This document shows, in pieces, positions 22,816-35,900 of a DNA stretch of 64,000 nucleotides. The notes below the pieces were generated by a model. It was not told the DNA's origin. It did not search any database and saw only the letters and a list, made by a program, of their open reading frames with translations. Source of the DNA: Membranipora membranacea. Its lineage: Eukaryota > Bryozoa > Gymnolaemata > Cheilostomatida > Membraniporidae. A program made the position numbers and the translations under genes. Location: assembly GCA_914767715.1 (NCBI GenBank), contig OU612066.1, positions 6,267,001 through 6,331,000 on the forward strand, written 5' to 3'. Numbering within the stretch: position 1 is the stretch's first letter; every line of letters starts with the position of its first letter.

Positions 22816-23969
22816 AACTGTCTGACAGGAAGCTGTCAACTATATTTACCAAAGTTATGTTTACATTTCTTTCCATGAGCATATCAATCAGCCTGCCTCT
22901 ATCCATTCTCGGTTTGGACACTGTGGCTATGCATATCATCATATTAGTAGGTAGTTGATTCACTAATTGAATATAATAAAGTTATTGTTCTATATTTATA
23001 GGCTTAATATCACTGGTTACCGGTGACCAAGGAAGAAAAAGAAAATTTACTACATTGACAAACTATCGAAACAGTGGATTTACAATTTAAGGGATATTAA
23101 TTTATTCTGTGTTGAAGAATTTATCAGGAAGGTGTGTCCCAAACTCCCTGCTGTTGCCATCTACTATTCTGTGGATACGATAGTTGATAGGATTTGTCTG
23201 CTCACTACGAAGGAGGCAACAACTCCAACCCAGGACAGCGTAGTAATTGACATTTACATCGCTAGACATCATTTGAGACAGGATTTCAACTATGTCCAGT
23301 TATGACAGATATCCATGGCACTTTGCCTTGATTGACTGGTATTTTTCATTACCCATAATTACACTTTATTGCATCATTTATACCAGAAGGTTTGCAAGCC
23401 TATCATGTTTGCCTGTTTCACCTGTTAGCTTAGTTAATTTGGTATATCAAGCCTGATAGCCCTAGCACTGTAGCACCGCCCCAGTCATGTATTTCATGTT
23501 TCTCTAAGTAATTTTTACTATGTGTCTTTGGTAGCTGTGATAAATGATTATTCAAGATGTTGGAGTCAGACCATAATGGCATTTGCTCATGAGTAAAGAT
23601 AGGCCAGCCCTTTTGTGCTGTCAAATCGGGGCTTTGGATCAAAATTCGGCTAAGTGAGGTGAAACTAACAATGTTTCCCTGAAGATGATAACCAATTTTG
23701 AACAAATTTTTATCGGCCAGCTATGCTTGAATTTGACTAGTTTCATGAGACATTTATCAAAATACAGAAGTCCAAAGGAAAAAAATTGAATACACTAAAC
23801 GGATAGAGATAATCATCATCAGGTCGCGTTCTTCTTGTGCTACACAACACCACGTCGCTGACAGTAAGATAGAACTCTGTATCAAACATCAGTCTGATGT
23901 GAAATCAGCTTGGGCACAAATTAACCACCCAGCTACAAAAACATCATCTTGATGTGAACATTAAAAGAT
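22816..23969. other. No gene recognised; 3' flank of the oxidase gene
   Basis: No supported coding region. The frame at 23,430-23,705 (minus) has no motif. The part just below 23,970 should hold the oxidase 3' UTR; I see no canonical AATAAA close by. Confidence 0.3.
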
Positions 23970-26900
23970 TTAGTTAAATACTTCTTCTTTGAATGTAATT
24001 TTAAGTTTGGAGCAGTGATGGCGAAGGTCTTTACATAATGGTGCAGGACCACAGGCATAAACTTTATGTTTGCTGTATTCTGGAGTCGTAGAGCTTCCAG
24101 ATATCTTCATCTTTCCAATGATTTCTGGCAAAATTGAAACCCAATCGGGACGCCCTACAAAAAAAATTGTAAATATTTTCGATCAACTTATATGAATCCA
24201 TGGAAAAATATAAAATTTCTATGCCAAATCTTTGTGTATGAAAGAAATGACGTTGTGATGTCTTAGGCTGCGGAAACTTAGTCTAGTTGGTCTTGGGAGC
24301 TCTTCTTATAAGAAAAAAAGGATGATTGAATACAACTTAGACCAGGGGTTTTGCTGCTTGCATTGAATCTAATGTAATGCTGAAGAGAGCCAATCTTGTT
24401 GAGGGATTTGTTCAATGCTATATATTCTCTGTTTTATTGCTTAGAGTACAGTACATTACTAATTACCATGTTTAGTCTGTGCTCTCAGACCGGTTAGCAT
24501 GTCAACAGATGTGTCCTCAAAAGCTGAGTCTAAAGCCATCTGTAAGAATGTACCTCGCATGTCTGTATCATTGTGCAAACCTGTATAATATATCAACTCT
24601 TGATTGATCCAGTCCAACCCAGAGATTTTATTTTTCATAGAAAAAGTATTGAATTAACCATGAGACTGGCCTGACCTGTCTATTCTCATTTTTTGTTTCG
24701 GTTTTCATGATATATATATATCATCCTTGTAATTTATATATTCACAACTCACCTGTTAGATAGAGATGAACATTAACCAGAAGAGGATCTAGACCAAGTG
24801 CTAACTGCTCTTCTTCCAATTGTTTGAATACCTCAATAAACCAGCCAAGTGACTTCTGGCTTCGTGTCAACCAAAATAAGTCTATCTGAATTCATAAGAA
24901 TAAATATCAGTGTGAAGAAAACCAATTATGTGATGCTCAGTTTATTTTCGAGTGTTGCATTTGTTGGCCATGTTTCCTGCTCATAAAACATCAAGTGAGG
25001 TCTACCAAACTAACAATAATCTTGACCCATTTATCAGTGATAATTGCTGTGTTTCCATGAGATTGAGCCATGTGAATGCCACGGCTCTGAGCTCAAAGAT
25101 ACCATTTTCTAGGGCAAGCCAAGGGGTGATAACTAAGTTCGAGCTCAAATTTACATATAACCACAGTGAATGACAGTACCAAATATAAAAGTAGGTCAGT
25201 GAGAGGAGGCCTGCGGAAGCTCACATTGAAGAATAATGCTGAGAAATAACACACCCTTTTCAATTTAAATCCTGCCTCTTTTCCTATGAATATTTTGTAT
25301 TTGCACCCACAAGGACAAACTTTGGTGCATTGTCGCAGTTGTAGAAGTACACTCTCCAGTATGCTTGCAAATGGTGTAATGCCAATACCGCCAGCTACAA
25401 GTATTGCGTGCTCCCTTTTCAAAATATCGGTGCTCGGTGTTGAAAAGGGGCCATCTATGTAAACCTGTAGAACAATCATGGCAAAGTTTAACCAAAGTGA
25501 GCAGTGATATCAATTGATCATAGAAAAATGTCAAAATCATCCTGCCTAAGTTATTACTGATGCTAAAGCTACCATAACAGATAATACAACTAAAAGGTTG
25601 TATTAGAAGTAACTTTAAAGGGAATCAGAGATTTTGGAACACCTTCTCTTTTTCTGAGCGAAAATGGGCAGCCATAGCATAAAAAACACATACAATAATG
25701 ATATTCTTAAAATTATAATCCATTGAATAAGTATCTGATTATCTTTTACATCACAGAACTCCAAGAAATAGATAGGTTAGAATAAGATCATTGTGATGAA
25801 TAATCATCTGGACGTTGTGCATAACATAGAGTTTAGTCAGCGGGTGTGTAACCTTGTGTTATACATGATGATTTAATCTCACACTAAAATATAACCTAGA
25901 TAAACTCTTACTCCTTTTCCTGTTTCATGGCTCATGCTCACAGGGTATACTCAGGACTCTGAAAAGATTCTGACTGAAATTGTGGCCTTAACTATGTATT
26001 TCAAGCTGTATTTTTTTTCATGCAATACAGGATTGGATTGATAGTAGGTTTATATCAATTTTTAGGTATTAATTTATCGCAATCATGAACTTTTAACAAG
26101 TTTGCATAAAATACAACTACTGCAATATCCTGCCAAAGAAGTTGCGTTTGGCCTTGGTTTATTGTTACTTAATGAGGGAATGCTTGAAAAAAGGCAGCAA
26201 ATTACCTTCCATGTGACAGGTATAATCTGGTTGGCCTGCAACTGCTGACTGACATCGTCTCTTCTTTTGCTGATTACTGAAGATGATTCAAAAACATTTC
26301 CAGAGTCTTGTCCGTCAATCGCAGCAACAGGCGGCTCAGCATCTACAGTCAGAAAATACTTGATTGCCCCAATGTGACTTCCAGCTGGATTATCAACTTT
26401 TTTCCAACTTATATGTGATGTTCAAAGTTTTTCTTGAAATACTAAAATAACGTCAAAGTCAACTGACTGAATTGATTTCATAGTTTCTCAGTTTATTCAG
26501 ACTATGTTATTCTTTTCATACCTATACTGATTTTGAAGTGAGACTAAAACGCTTCATTTACTTTGCTTGATTTTTTAGTTGCTTTCTGAAGGGCTGTGAC
26601 AGTGTCGTAAAGTTTACCAGTCCACCAGCCAACTTTCCGTACATGTATGGTGAGGAAATCTATAACATCAGCTAATATCAAAACTTTGTCGCTTAGAGCT
26701 GGACTGTGGGTAATCGCTACTCCAGGGTAATAAGGTAACTGGTTCAGAGTTGCCCTCTCACGTTAAACCCTTCCAAAATGAAGAGTTGCCCTCTCTCTTC
26801 GAATTTTCACAGGCTTTGATATGATTGGCCCATTACATCTTACTTTTTTCTTATTGGCCTGTTCAATAACTTCATACTGATTACAATATCTGTGTTGGGG

Positions 26901-29900
26901 AACACTGAGTTAGTTATCGATATTGCTAGTAGTCAACTTTCTGAACAGCAGTCAGACTCAGTGGCACCAATCAGTTACTACACAGACACATAAGACCACG
27001 ATGAAGAGATGATGAGCCAACTCAGCTTCACAAGAAGAAGAAGAATGAAAATAGAACAGCTGTGAATGGACTTGATTGAATCAATTTGTTGTAGCTCTCA
27101 GGTAAATAAATGTTATTTAGTATTTATGTTTGGAACACTACTATTATTCTACCACTCAGTTGTGAGTGAAAAATGAGTAGACTAACTAAGAAGTCTAGCT
27201 AGTAACTGTTAGTTACTATCACTACTAGTAGCTTTCTGTAGTTTACCAATGGTACCAGTCCAATGTACATGTGCAGGGTAATATCAAGCAAGGAGAAGGA
27301 CTCCTAAGAGTTGTAAGAGAGGGGGGAAGGCTCATACAAGTCCAAGGAGTTTACTCCTTACTCCTCGCTTTGTTGTTTGTTGGTGGTGGCATGTTTAGGT
27401 GGGCAACTCTCGTGCAACTAATTGTCTAGAACTGTTATTGCTAATCTACTATGGCTACATGTAGGCCTACATACTTTACATTGTAAGGAAATGCCCCCTC
27501 TCTTTACTACAACTACACTACAGCCTATGTAGGCTGGGTCTTGTATTTGTATAAAGTGTGTGCATAGGCTTTGCCTCGGCGCAACTGACGGATCATTATT
27601 GCTTTATGTCAACCATTCCCAACTGTCTGAGACTGGTGGGGTCACCCTTAAATACAAACAGCAAAACTATATACATATTAGTATACACTTTATTTACTGA
27701 TCAAGCATGCGCATATAAGACCAAGTGGTAGCTTAGTAGGCGAGACCTGCTTTTAGCTTTGTTCGAGAATTGGCCACTAATCAATTGAACTATGCTCACT
27801 CTTGTGTGAACTATTTGCGAACAAATTTATCTAAGGAGCGAAGATATTGAGCATTTAAGTTGTAATGATCTTTTGGTTTACAAAGCACAGCTCATACTAA
27901 TTGAAATATTCCCTGATCTATAATGTAATAAAGAATATACCAACCCCGATCACCAGAGGAAGGAAACCAGTGCAGACCTTGCCTTTTGCCAATGGTATTG
28001 AATTCAAATGATTTGTTGGCTGTACAGAGTCTCAACTGCGTCACAGTGGTCATTTCATTATAATAAGCAGTGATCGGGGAGGGGGGCGGATTGCATATAA
28101 TATTACATGTGTGGGCTCTTTGAGTTGCAAGCATGTACTTCGCCTTAATTCAAGTTCAACCACTGACAACCATTGGTTATAGTGGTCTGTAGTTGGAGAG
28201 TAGAGAAATTGGTTACTGAGAGAAACTAGACCATTGCCAGCTTGCACACAATTGCAAAAGTTTCCCAAATGTAAATCTTCATCAATAGAATGGTGTATTC
28301 AAGTGTTGTAGCGGTATTAGCTCTCTAGAGTATAACGCTGGTTTAATTATTCGTCTTGTTAATTTGGGAAAAAAGTAGATAGGCCTAGATACAAGAAATG
28401 ACTCCTTTTGATTGCAGATTTTTTTGTATTTTAGTCTACATTGTAAAGCAACACAGACCGCAGAATAGTACTGAGAACAGTACAATGAAGAAGAGAAAAA
28501 GAGAGTGTTTGGGTGGTTTATAGCAGATGTGATACAACTCGTAGTATCAATAGTCGTTCAGCTTACTCAATTCAAACAGGTAAGCAGACAATCAAATTTT
28601 CGATTTCGGTTGTAAAATTTGATTAAGTTGCAGCAGGGAACTGACCCAGAAAGGCTTTAGATGGTTGGGGTTATAAGCATCGATATCTCCACTGTTACAC
28701 TTGCATCGAGTATCGTTAGTAATATAATGATATAAATGTCAGGTGATATGTGTAGGCTAACTGATGATAATTGCGTCGGTGTAATTGTTGAAGTATCATG
28801 GCATAAATTTGGTAAAAACTGCTTGAACACTGGCAGGCCTCAGCAAGAATTTTTCATTGAAGCCGGCCAGTTAGTGTAATTAGGAGTTCAGTGACTATCA
28901 GAGTTGTCCTCTTTTTTTCATGGAGGGAACAACTCATTCCATCTCGCAACATCAAGTCACCTCTTCCCTATATTCCACCCTCCTTGCCACAGCTCGTTAT
29001 CTTGAATGGTCATTTTAGTTACAAATTTGCTGGCGTTATGTGCTGATCAAACCTATAGATCGAGTGTTTCCATTCCAAGACACCAGATATAAAATTTCAC
29101 AAACTTCTTCACCAACGGCTGGCAAATCTGTTTCCATCATAGGGATTGTAGATTTAACCAGGTCTTTAAGTGTTGTGTTATTTGTAATTTGGCAACATGC
29201 TAGAATCAGGCTCTCAATGCAGAGAAAATTGAAGGCTCCAGGGATGAACCTTGTAGCAGCAAAGCCTTGTTATAAGACTGAATGCAAATAATGTACTTAG
29301 GACATTGGAATGTATTATATTCATACTTTATCACATCATCAACTAAATATTTGTTGCAGAGAATACAGGAGAAAGACTGATTCAGTATGGCATGATAATG
29401 GCAGAGTTACGCATCAGAACCTTTGGTGGTTTGAATTCTGTCCTGAGAAATCTTGATGTACCGAGTGAGTGTCTGAGTGTCAAATAGTTACATTATTATG
29501 ATTCATGATGGGTCATGATATACTCTTCGCTACCCTGACGCAGTGATCATTTGTCTTTGATTGTCCAAATCAAGGATACCATCGGTAGCCTAATTGGTAA
29601 CCATATCTCATACTCATTGAAAGACCCCCCTCCCTCCCTCCCAGCCTTCACCTGCTATCTACCTTATCAACCTAATTAGTGGTTAACTAATTAGTTTGAT
29701 AAGGTAGATTGCAGGTGAAGGAAGGGGGGGGGGGGGTGAATGAAATGATAATGAAATCTGTCTCCTAAAGTATTGTCAATTGTTCGATTGTGGTTATCAT
29801 GGGGCATTTAACTTCCCAACATATGTTGGTGTGTGGGTAATTCTAGGTCACAGGCCCTAAAAAAAATTAAGCAGCATAAAACTTGTTTCTAATTTATAGT

Positions 29901-32900
29901 CAACTAAACGTATAGCCTTGGGAGTAAGTATTAGCTAAAGTTTAGTTTAGCTAGTCTTGAGATGACTTAATGTAAGCTAGCATTAAATTTTGGCTAGTGA
30001 AGGTTGAAGTCCATAAAAAGAAAAAAAGGGTGGGCGTATGTTTGCTACTCTTGAAGTTAGCTTTTTCAAGCCTGCGCAAAATGAAGAAAATTTCCTCCTA
30101 TGAATACTTACTCCTCTATGGAATTTTTTATGAACATTATATCTGCTTGATTTTGATTACTGTACCTTACATTTTAGAACGTACCTGAGGCATTGGATTA
30201 GCAGGATGTTGGCACCTATTGACATTTGACTACCGCGTCAAACAACTTGAAGGCAGTTAGTGTAGGAAGAACAAGTATTCATCAGATAAAGTGGTAAGCT
30301 ACTCTCACACTACTATGTAAGTCTACTCATTCTTCACGACTGGGTAGTAGAGTAGTACTCTACTACTCAGTCGTGAAGAATGAGTAGACTAACTAAGAAG
30401 TCTAGCTAGTAACTGTTAGTTATTATCACTACTAGTAGCCTTAAGTAGTTTGCCAATCAGGGGTGTCTTTCAATTAGAAAGAGTGATACTTTACTAAAGC
30501 AATTTATCACTATCGCATCACTCGAAATTATTGCCCACTTGGTCTTTCAATTAGACAAAATCACTCCCAAATCGCTCGCTCAGAATGGATATAGTTCAAT
30601 CATTGACTGAACGATTTGAAAGTGAGACCCCTAGCAGGTATTGCTCACTCACCTGGTGAGCGATCAGATTGTGATTTTGGATTTTAAGTGTTGTGTTATT
30701 TGTAATTTGTTAAAATGTTAGAATCCGGCTCCAAATGCAATGATCTCAGTGCCCTAACTTCATATCTAGATAGGGTGAAAGAAAGAGGGCTTACACGGTT
30801 TTCATCAGTAATAATACATCTGGTAAAAAAATCCAAAACTAAGAATTGCGAAAAAAATTCATCCTCAGCCATTCATATTTGTTGAGCCGACCTCAGCTGT
30901 TTCAGGGGAAACAATTGGTCCATAGTCAATATGTTATATAATATGTGCCGAAATGTGAGTTGCTGGCAGTCAATGTAACATTGTGTATACCCTAAGAGAG
31001 TTAAGTATTTGCATCAGGGAAAATTCACAAATAGCTACATTTAAAGCAAGCTAACATTTGCTCTCATTTCTTCATATAGACTCCCTACTCCGCTAGAGGA
31101 GTAATTTACTGCAAATCATCTTTAGACAACTATCCTAAATATTATGTAAGATCAAGTTTATCGTCCTATTGTATTTAGAGTGATATATGAATATCTCAAA
31201 AAACTCAATATTCACACCCGTATATATATATAATATGTGGTTTTAGATCAGAAGATGATTTGATGGTATTCAGTAGCTAATAAACCATGGCTTCCCGCCA
31301 GAAATTGCCAGAAGATTAAACCGTGAGTTACTTCAATACCATTGGACCCCACTTTCAATGATGGGATTACTCTAGTGGAGTAATGTTTGTTCAATAGGAA
31401 AAGTTTGCATTTCGAGAAAATGGCTTGAAGTAATAAAATTATGGCTAGCCAACATTTTCTCAACTCCGTCACTTGACATTAACTTCCAGTGGGTGACCTC
31501 ACGTTCAAAGTTTTAAGATACTTGGGTTTTAATGAGCTCATTGGATGGTTGTGACAGGGTTGTCACATCCAATTCTTGAGAAAGGCACCCAAGTGCCTTC
31601 GGAGTTCACCTCTATTACAAAAACTAAGTGCAGACAACCATTGCAGTACTAACAGTCTGCTGAATAACAATAAAAAAAGCATGGCTGTAAATGCTGTTGG
31701 CAAATTCCCACATGATTATAATATAAGTTGTATGTCAATTAAAATATTTTCACCCCTGCATTTCCGGCTGCTCCAATCCTAGTAAAATCCAAGTAAAACA
31801 ATGTTGTCTTGTGTTGATGGCTGGAGGGGGAGCAGCTCCAAATATATGCAAATTAGATTAAAATTTTTCTTGAGGTAGAGAATGTTTTACTTTTTGTCAC
31901 CATGCTCAGTAAATAACCCAACAAAGAGTCAAGTAGATGTCGAGCACATAGTGCTTGCTTTCCAATCTGGTCAATGCAATGTCACAGTGTATGTTATGTC
32001 ATTATCCCTATCGTTTTATCCAATTTTTCTGCATTTGGATTCGCTTCTGGTGTCACCAGTAAAATGGGAGGAACTTGAAATGTAGGCATTTATCACAGAA
32101 CTTGTAATGGTTCTGGATCAAAGAAAGAAGAAATATGTCTTCATCCAACCAACTTATCATTATTGATCGCCAACCACCCAACCAACGCTACTCCATATTG
32201 AAAAGTTTCCCCACTCCTGATTGCTAAAATGAATTATTCTGAGCCATGATTTTTGCGTCATATTGTGTACTCTGATCTAAACTTCAACAGTGCCTCTGTT
32301 AGAAGGGAATTAGGGGGGGGGGGGGGGTTATTGTATGACACCTGAAGCTTTTGAACAAACCATCGGAGTGAGCATTTGCTAATGTTGTTTCACCTTGGGC
32401 CTGACCCTGAGCTTATATATATTATATCTGCTTTCGCTTTGCATACTTTTGTCTTTTGTGATAGTATGGTACTTCAAAAAGTGCTGGTTTGATGTGGCCG
32501 CGTGGGCCTACATACATCTCAATTCGGAGTTTAGTGGACAGTCATAGCTTCATCATATTCTATAGACGGCATACAATAGATAGCTGTCAGGAGGTCATTT
32601 CTCACAGATATACTCATATATGGTGTCCCAAACTCCGCACATAATTTTTTTCTACAACAATCTTACCGTTTTTTTGACTTCACATCATGAAATTTCTACA
32701 TACAAGATTATTTTTTACAGTTTTACTATTTGGAGGAGTGAACGTAGAATGGGGACAGTGACTCAGAAGATATACGACAGAGCATCATACTCAGCAGTTT
32801 TCTCACACCTTGTCACCCACCACCAATAACTCCAGCTTCAAAGAAGCACACTCTGCTGATGCTCTCTTTGTTACACTTGGAACTGAAGTTGTGAAGTCAC

Positions 32901-35900
32901 CAGGGACAAATACCCCCCACCCAAGGTATGTATGGGCTTGAATGATCACCAATGCTTATCTATCAATATTTTGGGAGTCACCAGCAAAATTATTATGTCA
33001 AACAATGTAATCCTCTGATTCATGATTGTTGCTACATCACTTAGACGCGTATTATATATAGTTTTTTTTGGTGATGGGTTGCGGTAAATATCGAATATAC
33101 CAAATATATCAAATTGAGGATACTTTAGCCAGCGACACGTTGACACCCTCCCCCTAATTTAGCCACAATCGCTCTGAAAGTATGAAACGGTGGGGGATTG
33201 ATATACCTTTTTTCTTTCTTTTCAGACTATAATTGAGACTCATGGTGGTATAGAGCGGACACCAGTCATGACACATCAAATATGCACCATAAGCACCTCC
33301 TCCGATAGTGAACTGTCACAAAAGTCACACTCTTATATCTGCGCAGCACTATGTTGTCACTGCACACTGTTGAATCGATAGATCAAAAAGTAGTGCCACA
33401 TAAACTTTCCCCATATGATAATTGATAGGGATGGGCACATGCTCTCATTTTATCAAAGTTTCAAGCTGTTCAGTGTTCACATTTGTATTGATATATCAAT
33501 TGACTTTAGGGCATTTCTTGCGCCTAATGGTATTTTATAATCCTGTTGACAATCGCAGGAGGCCTTCTAGGGTTGTTGATTGTGAATGCCAATGTTTTGT
33601 GGGTTAACATATGCAAGAATAACATCTAAACTTTTTAGTATTTTCTACTGATTCAATTTTTTTTTGGACAGTTTATTGTTCTCACCTCGTCGATTATTCA
33701 TAATTTTCCATTCCAATGCTTTGCATCCTATTCAGGTATCAGTGAACTTTAGTTCAATGCAGGTATTCCTACTGTGGATTAACATGTATATCAGTTATAT
33801 TTAAGAGTACAATGAGTACGACTTGTTTTTTAAAATAAACAGCTTTCAATTCATTTCCAAAACATGATCAAAAGGTTCATCACTCGACAAATAGGCTGAG
33901 CACTAGGTTCAAGTTGATGCACTGATCTTACATCTTGTCATATATCATTACATGATACATTTGGTTGTTGGTTGTCACTGAACTGTGTGGGTGAGTCCGG
34001 TTGAGGTTGGTGAGAGGGTCGGTCTACCTCTGTATGTCCGAAACAAGAAGTGTCATTTGTATAGCGCACACATACATATTGAGGTTTGATCACAGCAATG
34101 AACTCCCTCTTCATTGATCACAGAATGGTTTCTCAGGCATTGTGTTTAGCAATGGCAGGCAAATTTACAAGTCGGTTTATCCCTTTGTTAAGCTTCTTAT
34201 GGCTCATAAAGGGTTGCAGTTAGGTGGGAATCGGTGCTGCTAGTACACATTTTTTGGTTAGTGAGGTCCAAGACTACTATCCTGGTTAGTAGTTAGTACA
34301 AGGCAGTTTAATAATTTTTAGAAATTAGTACAAAGCAGCTTACCAATTGAAAGAGGATTATAGTACGATGGCACTACTTGCATAAACTTTGCTAATATTG
34401 AACCCTCCTTGCTATAATCATCACCATGGTAGTATCATTGCTGATAAAGAGTTAGTTATTTTTTTATTTCTCATCTAAACAAAATTCCCTGTCCAGTGGT
34501 ACAAATTATGATTCTGTAAGACCGGTGTGAGAGTATTTGTGTTCAGATATATACAAAATAAGTCTAGTTGTACACTTTTTTGTGTGTTTCAACACCTCAT
34601 CAATCATTTCAGTTATTGCTGGGTGGTTAAAAGTTATATAGATAGATCAGGAATCTTGTTTAGAAGAAGTTTATTTAAACTTTCCTTCTACACCCTCTAG
34701 ATTTTAAGATATATCAATTTTTACAACCCTTTATCATTTTTAGGAATTTCAACAAGAATAGCTAACCAGAGGGATTATATAGATGACACACTAAGGGTTA
34801 ATCTACGCTCCTTGGGACTTTTTAGCGTGGATGGCTTTCATTAGCTGTTTGTTGGATGAAGATGTTCTGGGCATGGAGCGCAAGCTCTGAATTTTATGGA
34901 ATGTGGGTAGAGAGAAGCAAGGGTAAATCAAACCAAGGAGTAACAGCTTCCCCTGTTACTTCTTGATCAAACAGACCTGTAGTTCAATGACACAATAGAA
35001 CTCGTTTGTACGGAATGTCCGATGGTCACTGTAAATTCTAAATATATCAATGCAGGCGATAATATTAAGCTGATAGCTTTGAAAGATTATCTGCTACAAG
35101 ACTGTCCAGGCAATTATTTATCGCTCTAAATCTTAACTGATGTAATGGCCCTACAAGCCCCTAATCTGGCAACCCAGCCGCCTGTCTAAGCTACCGGTCT
35201 CATATATAACAGAATAAATATCAGTGTGGGTATTCCTTTGGCAGGAATTTGTTGAAATGATTGGAACAAGGAGTAAAAGTACTCCTTGATTGGAACTCCA
35301 GACTATAGCTGCATTGTGGAAATCCTGTTGTAATGGTCGAAACTTCTAGGAAATGTATTTGGTAGACCACATGGAACTGATGCACCGATGTTGTTTCACT
35401 CAATTACATGCAATTGATTTGAAATTAAATGCTAAAAAAATTAAACCTTTTAAGTTGAAATTTGTATTAATCTGGAGTAGGTTGGTGAAATCAGTCTTGA
35501 TATTCATTGATAAACCTTAAGGTTGAAAGAACTTTCAGCATACCAAACTTTTCAATGCATGCATTCAATGGCTACAAAGTAATTTTAATCTGCCTGATCA
35601 CTTTCAATGGGATTAGCTTATTGAATTGAACAAGATTCTCAGTGTCTATTTGCCAATTGTTTACCTTTTACTTGACATCAACATCTTAGCCAAGCAGCTG
35701 AGTTCAAGCATAATTGGATGTATTGTTGTTATCCAAGTTGTTTACCCATGAAGTCATAATCAAGATAAGCCAGTCAGAATGTTAATTTTGTTGACATTGG
35801 CATTCATAGGCAACCTGCACAGAACTTAAAAGGTACCAGTAGATTTAAAAATGGTTAACCCTTTGGGTAAACACACAGATTATCGTAACGAGCTAGCAGC

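Noticed and set aside
25265-25540. Second minus-strand frame over oxidase exon 15
   Set aside because: Shadow of the real frame, which holds the GGIGITPF motif.
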